DNA of 64,000 nucleotides from Acidobacteriota bacterium (GTDB lineage Bacteria > Acidobacteriota > Holophagae > Acanthopleuribacterales > Acanthopleuribacteraceae), in contig JAGQSC010000035.1 in NCBI GenBank assembly GCA_020439745.1, positions 110,724-174,723 on the forward strand, written 5' to 3'. Below the pieces are notes generated by a model. It had not been told where the DNA came from. It saw nothing but the letters and a program-made list of their open reading frames with translations, and searched no databases. This document shows positions 34,585 to 42,074 of this stretch, in pieces. The position numbers and the translations under genes were made by a program. Within the stretch, counting starts at the first letter, position 1. Each line of letters starts with the position of its first letter.

Positions 34585-35411
34585 CCAGGTTTGCCCTTGT
34601 TCTTGGCGCTATCCATCAATTGACGTAAATCGAGTCCCGTCATGTGTACGGCTGGACACATTTCACGGATGCGTGATCGCAGCCGAACCCCCAATCGATC
34701 GGATAGGAATGGACCACTGGCGCCTTCGTCCAATTCGTCGGGAAAATTGGTCGTGATGATGGTGGGCAACATGGACCCATATCGTTCGTTGAGTAAGTAA
34801 CCCAAAATATCTTGGACCCACGTAGTGTTGTCACTGGCTTGGGCACCTAAATCGTCCAAACACAACACTTTCGCCTTAACCAAAGGTTCCAAGATATCGC
34901 TTTCACGCAGCTCGGAAGACCCATAGCTGTAACGCAACTGGCGGAACAGCTGCGTGTACTCCACGAATCGGACGGGCGAAACCCCAGCGTAGACCAGGTC
35001 GGTCAAGAGCGTGGCGGCCATATGTGTTTTCCCGGTGCCGCAGGGGCCGCGCAACATGAAGCCCGGAGTTGGAATGGATTCGTCTTTCGTTTGAAAGGCC
35101 TTCAAGTAGGTTTCATAGCGTTCTCGGCAGATAGCCAAGGCTTTTTTCTGTGACATCTTGCAATGGCGTAATTCGAGGGCGTCGCCTTCGCTTAAGCCGC
35201 GTGCGTAAAAGCCCTCGGCCTCCTTGAAAGGGATCCTACCGTCCGCTGGAGCATCTAATAGGGAATACTGTTGGTATTTCTGAGGAATGCCACTAGCACC
35301 TAATTCCGCGTGGATCTGCTTCATGCGTTGACACGAGCAAGCCACGACGATTTCATAGATACCTTCAGTTTTGGTGGAAAAACCACGGCCGTTACAAAGA
35401 GGGCAGGTCAT
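34581..35411 (-). CDS. DnaC/IstB-like helicase-loader ATPase
   Basis: 276 residues. An N-terminal zinc-binding motif (CPLCNGRG, then CSC; C3, C6, C25 and C27) precedes an AAA+ domain. Walker A is GPCGTGKT (122-129), Walker B is LCLDDLG (183-189). This organisation matches DnaC/DnaI-type loaders, which bring the replicative helicase to DNA. The start is ATG 35411, 5 bp after the preceding gene's stop; the frame is open upstream but enters that gene. IstB of transposons is excluded because there is no istA or insertion-sequence context. Confidence 0.85.
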   Translation of the reverse strand: MTCPLCNGRGFSTKTEGIYEIVVACSCQRMKQIHAELGASGIPQKYQQYSLLDAPADGRIPFKEAEGFYARGLSEGDALELRHCKMSQKKALAICRERYETYLKAFQTKDESIPTPGFMLRGPCGTGKTHMAATLLTDLVYAGVSPVRFVEYTQLFRQLRYSYGSSELRESDILEPLVKAKVLCLDDLGAQASDNTTWVQDILGYLLNERYGSMLPTIITTNFPDELDEGASGPFLSDRLGVRLRSRIREMCPAVHMTGLDLRQLMDSAKNKGKPG

Positions 35412-35416
35412 AGGTG

Positions 35417-36046
35417 TCAACTCAAGGCGGTAATCCGCGGAAGTTCGAAATGATAACGTACCACATCGCGCCACATTCGCGCTTTTAAACTGGGATCATC
35501 GGAGTCGGTAAGAAGTTCATCGAGTTCTTTCTCGAGTTCACCGCGCGACTCTGAATCGAGGCCGGCTTCACAACGATCAATGAGATGCTGATCCAAGGTG
35601 AGCAAGGCCGTTTCTATCTCTTCCAATGTGACCATGTTTGCCACATCAATGGACTTGAGCTCATCGGCTACCGACAAGATATCAGCTTCGCATGCGGAAT
35701 AGTCTCTGGCGGCCTGATTGAGCCGACGTAAAATTTGGTTGATCTTTTTGGTAATCTCACTTTGAGAGTTGCCTTCGTCCATGCCGACATGCAGCTCCTG
35801 GTACGACTTGAACCCCCTTTGGACGTCTCCATCTGCATGGGAAAGAAGGTAGGGCCGTTTGGTTTTGGACTTGCGGTCCACAAACCCATCAATGGCACGT
35901 GTCACCACCGCGAGAGGGATTCCCTGTTTGAACCATTGGTCTATCGCCTCAAACTCGATGGGCGAGACGATGATTTGGCGTTGGCGCTTGAGGCACCAGT
36001 GCAGTTCTACCTCGCGGTAGTAGCGACCGTAAGGGTCGGAACTCAA
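35417..36046 (-). CDS. Unknown protein coupled to DnaC-like gene
   Basis: 209 residues that I do not recognise. The first 80 are a compact segment with LHWCLKRQRQIIVSPIEFEAIDQWFKQGIPLAVVTRAIDGF, which could be a winged or three-helix DNA-binding-like fold. The remainder is strongly acidic and helical, with probable coiled coil (KKINQILRRLNQAARDYSACEADI). The ATG overlaps the tRNA-binding gene's stop by 4 bp, and the DnaC-like gene follows at 5 bp. It may act with the loader, in the way primosome proteins pair with DnaC/DnaI; this is inferred from position. Confidence 0.68.
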   Translation of the reverse strand: MSSDPYGRYYREVELHWCLKRQRQIIVSPIEFEAIDQWFKQGIPLAVVTRAIDGFVDRKSKTKRPYLLSHADGDVQRGFKSYQELHVGMDEGNSQSEITKKINQILRRLNQAARDYSACEADILSVADELKSIDVANMVTLEEIETALLTLDQHLIDRCEAGLDSESRGELEKELDELLTDSDDPSLKARMWRDVVRYHFELPRITALS

Positions 36047-36390
36047 CTGACCTTGGCACCCAATGGCGTGCCTTCAGGTACAGTAACAAGCACGGGTACC
36101 GCGCCTTCGTTGGCCCCTGTGGCAGCCAGCACCATGCCATTGGATTCGAGACCCATCAGTTTTGCGGGGGCCAAATTGGCAACGACCACGACCCGGCGGC
36201 CTACCATTTCTTCGGGCAGATACCATGGCGCTAATCCGGCAAGGATCTGGCGTGTCTCAAATCCCAGGTCCACGTCCATACGCAATAGCTTCTTGGATTT
36301 GGGTACTCGTTCGCAGGTCATAATCTTGGCAACGCGCAAGTCAACTTGCAGAAAGGTTGGAAACTCAATCACAGCTACTTCGTCACTCAT
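36043..36390 (-). CDS. tRNA-binding domain protein, MetRS C-terminal-like
   Basis: 115 residues forming one OB-fold tRNA-binding domain. It follows the pattern of methionyl-tRNA synthetase C-terminal domains closely: LQVDLRVAKIMTCERVPKSKKLLRMDVDLG, then RQILAGLAPWYLPEEMVGRRVVVVANLAPAKLMGLESNGMVLAA. As a free protein it could act in trans on a MetRS lacking this domain, or resemble CsaA. ATG 36390 has AGGAG 6 bp upstream. It overlaps the next gene by 4 bp; 64 bp separate it from the CYTH gene. Confidence 0.87.
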   Translation of the reverse strand: MSDEVAVIEFPTFLQVDLRVAKIMTCERVPKSKKLLRMDVDLGFETRQILAGLAPWYLPEEMVGRRVVVVANLAPAKLMGLESNGMVLAATGANEGAVPVLVTVPEGTPLGAKVS

Positions 36391-36454
36391 GGTGAACTCC
36401 TGCCAGGCTTCATTCAAAGACAAAATCGGAGCCTAACATATTTGGCTGGGGTGG

Positions 36455-36946
36455 TCACCCGTACAGCAGATCAAAATAGGCGTCGGCAATGAGGTCATCA
36501 TCAGAAATACTCAAGCGAGCCATCAGATCTTCGGTGATGGCTTTCGCCTCGTTCTGGGTCTGATTCGGTGCCATAACCACTTCCAGTTCCAAGAACTTCC
36601 CCAGACTCTTTACCTCATCAATATGGATGCGGGTTTGTCCGATCTTAAGTAGGCACCTGCGTTTTTCGACGACCCCTAATACGCGATGGTCCCTCAAAAA
36701 TGAATCGACATCTTCGATCGGGGTTATGACGTACTGCGAATATTTGGGGCCCGGCTGATTGGACCGGTGATAGTGGATCAAATGAGCGCGACCGCTTTCT
36801 ACCCGTAGTTTCAGTCGTCCCGTGTCTGTTGCCAAAAAATAATCACGCTGGTCAAGCGTGACCGCTGGGCCGTCCGCTAGGGCCTGTGCACGTCGTACTG
36901 ATTCATCCGTGCGCAAATACGCCTTGATCTCGATGTTTCCAGACAT
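36455..36946 (-). CDS. CYTH-domain protein, class IV adenylate cyclase-like
   Basis: 163 residues. The N-terminal NIEIKAYL is the CYTH motif in the form seen in bacterial class IV cyclase-like proteins. GRLKLRVE, HYHRSNQPGPKYSQY, CLLKIGQTRIHIDEVKSLGKFLELEVV supply the basic and acidic residues lining the tunnel that binds polyphosphate and metal. Adenylate cyclase, thiamine triphosphatase and tripolyphosphatase activities occur in this superfamily; sequence alone does not decide. The ATG shares a base with the RNase H gene's stop (TAATG), so they are translationally coupled. Confidence 0.82.
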   Translation of the reverse strand: MSGNIEIKAYLRTDESVRRAQALADGPAVTLDQRDYFLATDTGRLKLRVESGRAHLIHYHRSNQPGPKYSQYVITPIEDVDSFLRDHRVLGVVEKRRCLLKIGQTRIHIDEVKSLGKFLELEVVMAPNQTQNEAKAITEDLMARLSISDDDLIADAYFDLLYG

Positions 36947-37527
36947 TACTTGCGACCAAAGTCGGCAGGGATCTGGCCCCATCTTCGGGTTTGCCACTTC
37001 TTTAGAACCATGCTCGAGTGAACGCGCAGTAGTCCCTGAATCTTGTGCACCATTCGTACAATCACGTCTCGTTCGTGAACGGTTTCGCCGATCCGACCTG
37101 TCTGAATCCAACCTAGTGCAATCTTCGAATCGGTCCACAAGATCTTTTCACCTGTGCGAATGGCAAATTGAATCATAGCGCCGACCCCTGCTAACTCTGC
37201 AAAGTTATTGGAATGAACGCCCAGATGTTTGTGCTCAAGGACTGTTCCATTCAAATCCGTAATCTGGTATTCGCAAGGCCCCGGATTTCCACGGGTACCT
37301 GCATCGGAGCAGATTCCCTTGGTTGGGTAGTCTGCAGGTCGAGTCGGGCTCTTGTTGATGGATCGGATCAATTTGGCCAACGCCTCCGCTTCCGTAGCGC
37401 CGCCTGCAAAGCGAACGTTTCGACCATGGACGAATGACTCACACTCAGACCAGGTTTGAAATGATTTATACGTATCGGGCTCGATCTCCACCAAATAGAC
37501 CTTGTTCTTGTTCTTTTTTGCTGCCAA
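36946..37527 (-). CDS. Viroplasmin-RNase H fusion protein
   Basis: 193 residues. Residues about 8-55 are a viroplasmin/caulimovirus-type domain (VYLVEIEPDTYKSFQTWSECESFVHG) that binds RNA-DNA hybrids in RNase H1. Residues 68-193 are the RNase H fold with all four catalytic acids: D75 in SDAG, E111 in FAEL, D133 in WTDS and D189 in IPADFGRK. It would cut RNA in hybrids, such as R-loops or primers. It is the first gene of the minus-strand operon and divergent from proline dehydrogenase. The catalytic core is intact. Confidence 0.9.
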   Translation of the reverse strand: MAAKKNKNKVYLVEIEPDTYKSFQTWSECESFVHGRNVRFAGGATEAEALAKLIRSINKSPTRPADYPTKGICSDAGTRGNPGPCEYQITDLNGTVLEHKHLGVHSNNFAELAGVGAMIQFAIRTGEKILWTDSKIALGWIQTGRIGETVHERDVIVRMVHKIQGLLRVHSSMVLKKWQTRRWGQIPADFGRK

Positions 37528-37691
37528 ATCAGTAATTCCTGCACGTTATGGTTGGCCATTGGATGACCTGCGAATCGGCTCACTATCTTAGCGGATTCGT
37601 GATCCGTTTTATCGATTGAATGGTTGTACCGTTCGCAAAGCTTGCCGCTCTGTATCTGCATATGTGAGAATCATGCCGCCTGGGAGGAAAC

Positions 37692-38597
37692 ATGGGACTG
37701 CTGGATCAATTAGTCGTAAAGACTTTGCCTTTGGTGCCGAAACCAATTGTGGCGCGATTGTCGCGTCCTTACATAGCAGGTGATTCATTAGCCAAAGCAG
37801 TGGATTGCGTGAAACGACTCAATGATGAAGGTTTCTGTACAACCATCGATCTATTGGGTGAGTTCGTCACGAGTTTTGACCAGGTGGAAGCTTCGTACAA
37901 CGGATACGTTGAGACTTTGGAAGCCATCGAAAAGCATGGTTTGGACAGCAATATATCCATCAAACCGACGTTTTTTGGCCTATTACTTGACAAAAAACGT
38001 TGCTTTGAAGTGGTTCAGCGCCTAATGGCTCAGACAGCTGCAAAGGGCAATTTCATGCGATTGGATATGGAAGACACGCCCTGTACCACTGCGACCATTG
38101 AACTTTACGAGACATTGAGATCCGAGTTCGGTGACAGTGTTGGGATCGTGTTTCAAGCTTATTTGAAGCGGACGCTGGGTGATATCGCTGCAACTACGGC
38201 TAAAGGCCCGGCCCACTACCGACTTTGCAAAGGGATTTATGTCGAGCCTGAAGCGTTGGCTTACAAAGGTTACCAGGAAGTTCGAGACAATTTCATGCGG
38301 AGCCTGGATGCCATGTTCAAAAGCCGGTCATACGTGGGGATTGCCACCCACGACGACTATCTGATCGAGCAGTCGGAAACGATGATTTCGGAACAATCGA
38401 TTCCCAAGGATCGCTATGAATTTCAGATGCTATTGGGTGTGCGGGAATCTGTTCGAAATGGCATTCGTGATCGAGGACATAAGATCCGCATTTACGTACC
38501 GTATGGCGCCGATTGGTATGGTTATTCAACAAGACGTCTGAAAGAAAATCCCTCTTTGGCCGGGACTTTCTTTAAAGCGATGTTCTTTAATAAATAG
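37692..38597 (+). CDS. Monofunctional proline dehydrogenase
   Basis: 301 residues, a TIM-barrel FAD enzyme that oxidises proline to pyrroline-5-carboxylate and passes electrons to quinone. Conserved segments: NISIKPTFFGL, RLDMEDTPCTTATIELY, RLCKGIYVEP (variant of RLVKGAY), FQMLLGVRES, RIYVPYGADWYGYSTRRLKENP with the substrate-binding arginine pair. The aldehyde dehydrogenase domain is absent, as in other short ProDH enzymes. The ATG has GGGAGG close by. Its stop directly abuts the convergent PilZ gene. Confidence 0.92.
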   Translation: MGLLDQLVVKTLPLVPKPIVARLSRPYIAGDSLAKAVDCVKRLNDEGFCTTIDLLGEFVTSFDQVEASYNGYVETLEAIEKHGLDSNISIKPTFFGLLLDKKRCFEVVQRLMAQTAAKGNFMRLDMEDTPCTTATIELYETLRSEFGDSVGIVFQAYLKRTLGDIAATTAKGPAHYRLCKGIYVEPEALAYKGYQEVRDNFMRSLDAMFKSRSYVGIATHDDYLIEQSETMISEQSIPKDRYEFQMLLGVRESVRNGIRDRGHKIRIYVPYGADWYGYSTRRLKENPSLAGTFFKAMFFNK

Positions 38598-38933
38598 TCA
38601 GTCTGTATAGACGGTGAGTTGCTCCATCCACATCACAAAATCACGATAGCTTTGTCCTGTAGGATGAAATCGAATGCCCAATTCATAGATGGATCCTGCA
38701 TCGGTTGGAATCATGCGCGCCCTCACAATCTGACCCGACAACTGAAGCTCTCCCTGCTCAGTTGATACGTGGATACGATGCAAGGCACCATTGATTTTCA
38801 TCCAGGAACGGGCATTCAACTTACATCCTGTCAAACTGATGTTTTGAATACGTCCCATGACTTGGTCATCAATCGAACTTGGCAAAGGATTGTCGAACTC
38901 GACACGCGGTGCTCGATCTACTAGCGTTTTCAT
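38598..38933 (-). CDS. PilZ-domain protein
   Basis: 111 residues, mostly one PilZ beta-barrel. NISLTGCKLNARSWMKI and YELGIRFHP are typical strands; the N-terminal basic segment around RAPRVEF is where c-di-GMP-binding arginines would lie, although a clear RxxxR is not evident. It may therefore be a degenerate PilZ without ligand binding. The ATG has AGGGGA upstream. No diguanylate cyclase or pilus gene is nearby. Confidence 0.75.
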   Translation of the reverse strand: MKTLVDRAPRVEFDNPLPSSIDDQVMGRIQNISLTGCKLNARSWMKINGALHRIHVSTEQGELQLSGQIVRARMIPTDAGSIYELGIRFHPTGQSYRDFVMWMEQLTVYTD

Positions 38934-39150
38934 AGCGGTCCCCTTGCTCGAGAATTAGCAAGTACGTTGCCAGGACTCGCTGTTTTGATTAATCCAAACA
39001 AATAAATGGGTTATGGGTGCATGGAATCGTTGTGGGAGCAGGGTCAACGTCTTGTGGTGGAAAATGCGCTCGGGCTTGGTGCAAAATAATGCACTGTTGT
39101 CGTTTGACGAAAAGGTACTTGCGCACCTAATATGATGTCAGGAGGCCGCC

Positions 39151-39852
39151 ATGTACCTACTCATGATGCTCATGGTATGGGGGAGTCCCAACCAGAAAAT
39201 TGTCTTGTTGGATGGCTCTACGGTCCATGTAGTCAGTGCTCGTTTGGACCACAGCATGGTGTGTTGTGATATGCCAGATGGGTTGCAGATGTTTATGAGC
39301 CTGGGCATGGTTGACTGGGAGCGCATGAAGCGCGTCAATCCTGAGATTTTTCTGGCCTTCTTCCCAAATGAATCATTGGAGCCAGCTGAGAAGATTCAGC
39401 GGGATCGGAAAAGCATCGTCATCACCAACGACGATCTAAAGTCTATGCCTCAATCCGCCAATCAGCCCCCGCCTTCGATGGTGGCTGACAGTGGCAAGGT
39501 GGCGCCTCGCAGAAATGGACCCGTTATTGAAAAGATAGGCGTACCAGGCGAACGCGTGGACATCAGGCAGCATATGGAACAAGACATGACGGTGGTGTTC
39601 GATTTTTATGCCGATTGGTGCGGTCCTTGTCGTCAATTGACACCTAAGCTCGAAGCCTTAGCGCGTAAGTATCCAGACAAGATAGCGGTTAAGAAAATTG
39701 ATATCGTCCGCTGGAACACACCTGTGGCGCAACAATTTGGCATTTCCTCGATACCTTATTTAGAAGTGTACGACGCTAGCGGTAAGAAGATACGGAACGG
39801 TAATGGATTTACGGTGCTGCAGTACGTTGAGAAGATGGCGTCCGGCTGGTAA
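39151..39852 (+). CDS. Exported thioredoxin-like protein
   Basis: 233 residues. A short hydrophobic N-terminus (YLLMMLMVWGS) may be a signal peptide. Residues 15-75 form a small SHOCT/SH3-like strand region (KIVLLDGSTVHVVSARLDHSMVCCDMPDGLQMFMSLGMVDW). After a linker, residues about 125-233 are a thioredoxin domain with intact WCGPC and the cis-proline (SSIPYLEVYD). A periplasmic dithiol oxidoreductase role is inferred. AGGAGG precedes the ATG. Upstream, TTGACG and TAATAT with an 18-bp spacer would leave a very short leader, so I do not list it as a promoter. Confidence 0.85.
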   Translation: MYLLMMLMVWGSPNQKIVLLDGSTVHVVSARLDHSMVCCDMPDGLQMFMSLGMVDWERMKRVNPEIFLAFFPNESLEPAEKIQRDRKSIVITNDDLKSMPQSANQPPPSMVADSGKVAPRRNGPVIEKIGVPGERVDIRQHMEQDMTVVFDFYADWCGPCRQLTPKLEALARKYPDKIAVKKIDIVRWNTPVAQQFGISSIPYLEVYDASGKKIRNGNGFTVLQYVEKMASGW

Positions 39853-39859
39853 CTTCCTC

Positions 39860-39895
39860 CTAACATAAATCTCACACCTAACGAAAACCTAACAT
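39860..39895 (+). promoter_or_regulatory. Two abutting Pho-box-like PhoB sites
   Basis: CTAACATAAATCTCACAC is directly followed by CTAACGAAAACCTAACAT. Each is two 7-bp direct repeats with a 4-bp A/T-rich spacer, the layout of an E. coli Pho box, and the first matches that consensus at about 14 of 18 positions. All half-sites therefore lie 11 bp or 7 bp apart on one face. A further CTTACGT occurs 22 bp after the last half-site, and TACACT at 39926-39931 is a possible -10. The operon controlled includes phoB itself, so autoregulation is expected. Confidence 0.75.
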
Positions 39896-39995
39896 TAGGC
39901 GCATGGTGGTCTTACGTTAAGCGCGTACACTCGCCTCCGTGAAACCTGCATAGCGGGTTTCTGCCCAGGGGAAAAATAACACGGAGGGTGACGTG

Positions 39996-41027
39996 ATGAG
40001 ATGGATTGGAATTGCTGCGATTGCGCTTTCATCAATAAGTGTATTGGCCAATGACTGGCTAGAAGGTTGGAATTTCAAGGGTGATTTGAGGTTGCGTTAC
40101 GAGGGTACCGACTACGACTCAATCATCGATCCGGATACCGGAGAGAACATAGGTTCCAAGGACAGGAACCGCGGGCGGTTCAGATTGCGTTTGTCCATCG
40201 ACAAAAAGTTGAGCGATCAATTTTCAATTGGACTGCGATTGGCAAGTGGTGTGGGCGAACCTACTTCCACCAACCAGTCTTTGGACGACGGATTCAGTGG
40301 CAAAGAGATATGGATCGATCGTGTTTTTGTATCTTACAAATTCAATCAGGGGCAGTTGAACGCGGGCAAAATCGCGAACCCCTTTGAAACATCTGATATT
40401 CTTTGGGACGGCGACGTGAACCCCGAAGGAATCGCAGTCTCGTTTGGAGACAAGTGGTTTGCCCATACAGGCTATTTTATTGTGGAAGAACAGTCGTCTC
40501 GTAACGATAGCCAACTGCTTGCGGGTCAATTCGGTGGCCGTTTCAGCCGCGGTCTGGCCGCTATTGGGTACTATCACTACGACGATTTGTCCGATGCGGG
40601 TTTGCCTTCTGCTGGCAACACAGCCGCTGCTTCGGATTTCCATCTGCTAGACGGATTTTTCTCATTTAAGTTCTCCGATAAGTTTTCAGGCACGGCTCAC
40701 GTGGTCCGCAACATCGGCGAAGATGCGCCCGACGATGTGGATGCACAAGACATGGCATACGGCTTGACACTTGCCTATGGCAAAGCCAAAAAGCCGGGTG
40801 AATGGGGCCTCACTTACAAGTATGCGCGAATTGAACCCAATGCTGTCCTGGGTGCTTTCGCCGACAGCGACTTTGGCTTTGCGGATCGCGAAGGTCACCG
40901 GTTGGGCGGAGCTTACCAAGCGAACAAATGGATGAGCTGGAGTGCCGCTGTCTTTTTTATCGAAAAGGTCACGGGGTCCAATGGAGATTTCACGCGACTT
41001 CAGCTCGACTGCAATTTGAAATTCTAA
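39996..41027 (+). CDS. Outer membrane porin of the Pho operon
   Basis: 343 residues. A signal peptide (WIGIAAIALSSISVLA) precedes a beta-barrel of alternating amphipathic strands, for example FKGDLRLRYEGTDYD, RGRFRLRLSIDKKLS and FKFSDKFSGTAHVVR. It ends in DCNLKF with terminal Phe, the usual outer-membrane assembly signal. Being first in a pst-pho operon, it probably passes phosphate or polyphosphate, like PhoE or OprP, although it is not clearly homologous to either. ATG 39996 has GGAGG 8 bp upstream; GTG 39993 is an alternative. Confidence 0.83.
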   Translation: MRWIGIAAIALSSISVLANDWLEGWNFKGDLRLRYEGTDYDSIIDPDTGENIGSKDRNRGRFRLRLSIDKKLSDQFSIGLRLASGVGEPTSTNQSLDDGFSGKEIWIDRVFVSYKFNQGQLNAGKIANPFETSDILWDGDVNPEGIAVSFGDKWFAHTGYFIVEEQSSRNDSQLLAGQFGGRFSRGLAAIGYYHYDDLSDAGLPSAGNTAAASDFHLLDGFFSFKFSDKFSGTAHVVRNIGEDAPDDVDAQDMAYGLTLAYGKAKKPGEWGLTYKYARIEPNAVLGAFADSDFGFADREGHRLGGAYQANKWMSWSAAVFFIEKVTGSNGDFTRLQLDCNLKF

Positions 41028-41057
41028 GAATCAGGCAATGCCTGACAGGAGGTTGTC

Positions 41058-42020
41058 ATGCGAATAAAGAACTGGATGCTGATTGGCTTACTTGCTGGCC
41101 TTTCGAGCGTAGCTCAGGAACCTGCAAGCGTCGATGAAATGTTGACGAGTTACGTCCGTGTAAGTGGCGTTTCTGGAAACATCAATAGTGTTGGATCGGA
41201 CACCTTGAACAATCTGATGACTTTGTGGTCAGAGGGATTCAAGAAGCATTACCCCAACGTTGCCATTCAGGTAGAAGGCAAAGGCTCCAGCACGGCGCCT
41301 CCCGCTCTGGCTGAAGGCGTGGCACAATTGGGTCCCATGTCACGAAAGATGAAACGCGAGGAAATCGAGAGTTTTGAAACCAAGCTAGGCTTCAAACCTA
41401 CAGCAATTGGCGTCGCCTTAGACGCACTGGCGGTTTATGTGAACAAGGACAATCCCTTGGAGTCCATGTCACTGGAGCAGGTCGACGCGGTATTCTCGAA
41501 GACCCGTAAAGGCGGTTTTCCCGAAGACATCATTACTTGGGGCCAACTCGGTGTGACGGGCGATTTGTCCAAGCAACCCGTGAGCTTGTTTGGTCGTAAC
41601 TCTGCTTCGGGTACTTATGGTTACTTCAAAGAGAAGGCGCTTTTCAAAGGCGACTACAAAGACAGCGTCAAAGAACAGCCTGGATCTGCCTCGGTGGTCA
41701 TGGGCGTGACTGAAGATGTGACCGGCATCGGTTACTCCGGTATCGGCTACCAAACATCGGGCGTTAAGACCCTGAAACTGTCCAAAGGCGATGGTGAAGT
41801 GTTCGCCGCCAATGCAGACAACGTGCTTTCAGGCGACTACCCACTGGGCCGTTTGCTCTACATTTATGTGGCCAAGAAGCCCAACGAAGAACTGCCTGCA
41901 GTCATTGTTGAGTTCATCAAATACGTCCTTTCCAAAGAGGGACAACAAGTTGTGGTCAAAGATGGATACATTCCTCTACCGGCAACCGTCGCAGAGAAGC
42001 AGCTGAATCTGCTTCAGTAA
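41058..42020 (+). CDS. pstS: Phosphate ABC transporter substrate-binding protein PstS
   Basis: 320 residues. A signal peptide (MLIGLLAGLSSVAQ) is followed by the two-lobe periplasmic phosphate-binding fold. NSVGSDTLNNLMTLWSEGF holds the first phosphate-contact loop, GKGSSTAPPALAEGVAQLGPMSR the second, and FGRNSASGTYGYFKEKAL the third with Ser/Arg contacts. It captures phosphate and delivers it to PstCA. It starts about 30 bp after the porin gene. A 9-bp hairpin follows its stop. Confidence 0.95.
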   Translation: MRIKNWMLIGLLAGLSSVAQEPASVDEMLTSYVRVSGVSGNINSVGSDTLNNLMTLWSEGFKKHYPNVAIQVEGKGSSTAPPALAEGVAQLGPMSRKMKREEIESFETKLGFKPTAIGVALDALAVYVNKDNPLESMSLEQVDAVFSKTRKGGFPEDIITWGQLGVTGDLSKQPVSLFGRNSASGTYGYFKEKALFKGDYKDSVKEQPGSASVVMGVTEDVTGIGYSGIGYQTSGVKTLKLSKGDGEVFAANADNVLSGDYPLGRLLYIYVAKKPNEELPAVIVEFIKYVLSKEGQQVVVKDGYIPLPATVAEKQLNLLQ

Positions 42021-42029
42021 ACTCAGTGA

Positions 42030-42052
42030 GGCGGCACCTGTGTGGTGCCGCC
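42030..42052 (+). other. Intercistronic hairpin between pstS and pstC
   Basis: GGCGGCACC and GGTGCCGCC form a perfect 9-bp stem with a 5-nt loop and no T-run. It sits 9 bp after the pstS stop and 11 bp before the pstC SD. It probably protects the upstream pstS message from 3' exonucleases, raising its yield relative to the membrane genes. Confidence 0.75.
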
Positions 42053-42074
42053 GTACTTCGTTCAGGAGTCATTA

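Noticed and set aside
34581..35411. IstB of an insertion sequence
   Set aside because: No istA, terminal inverted repeats or target duplication; a zinc motif and operon context fit a DnaC-type loader.
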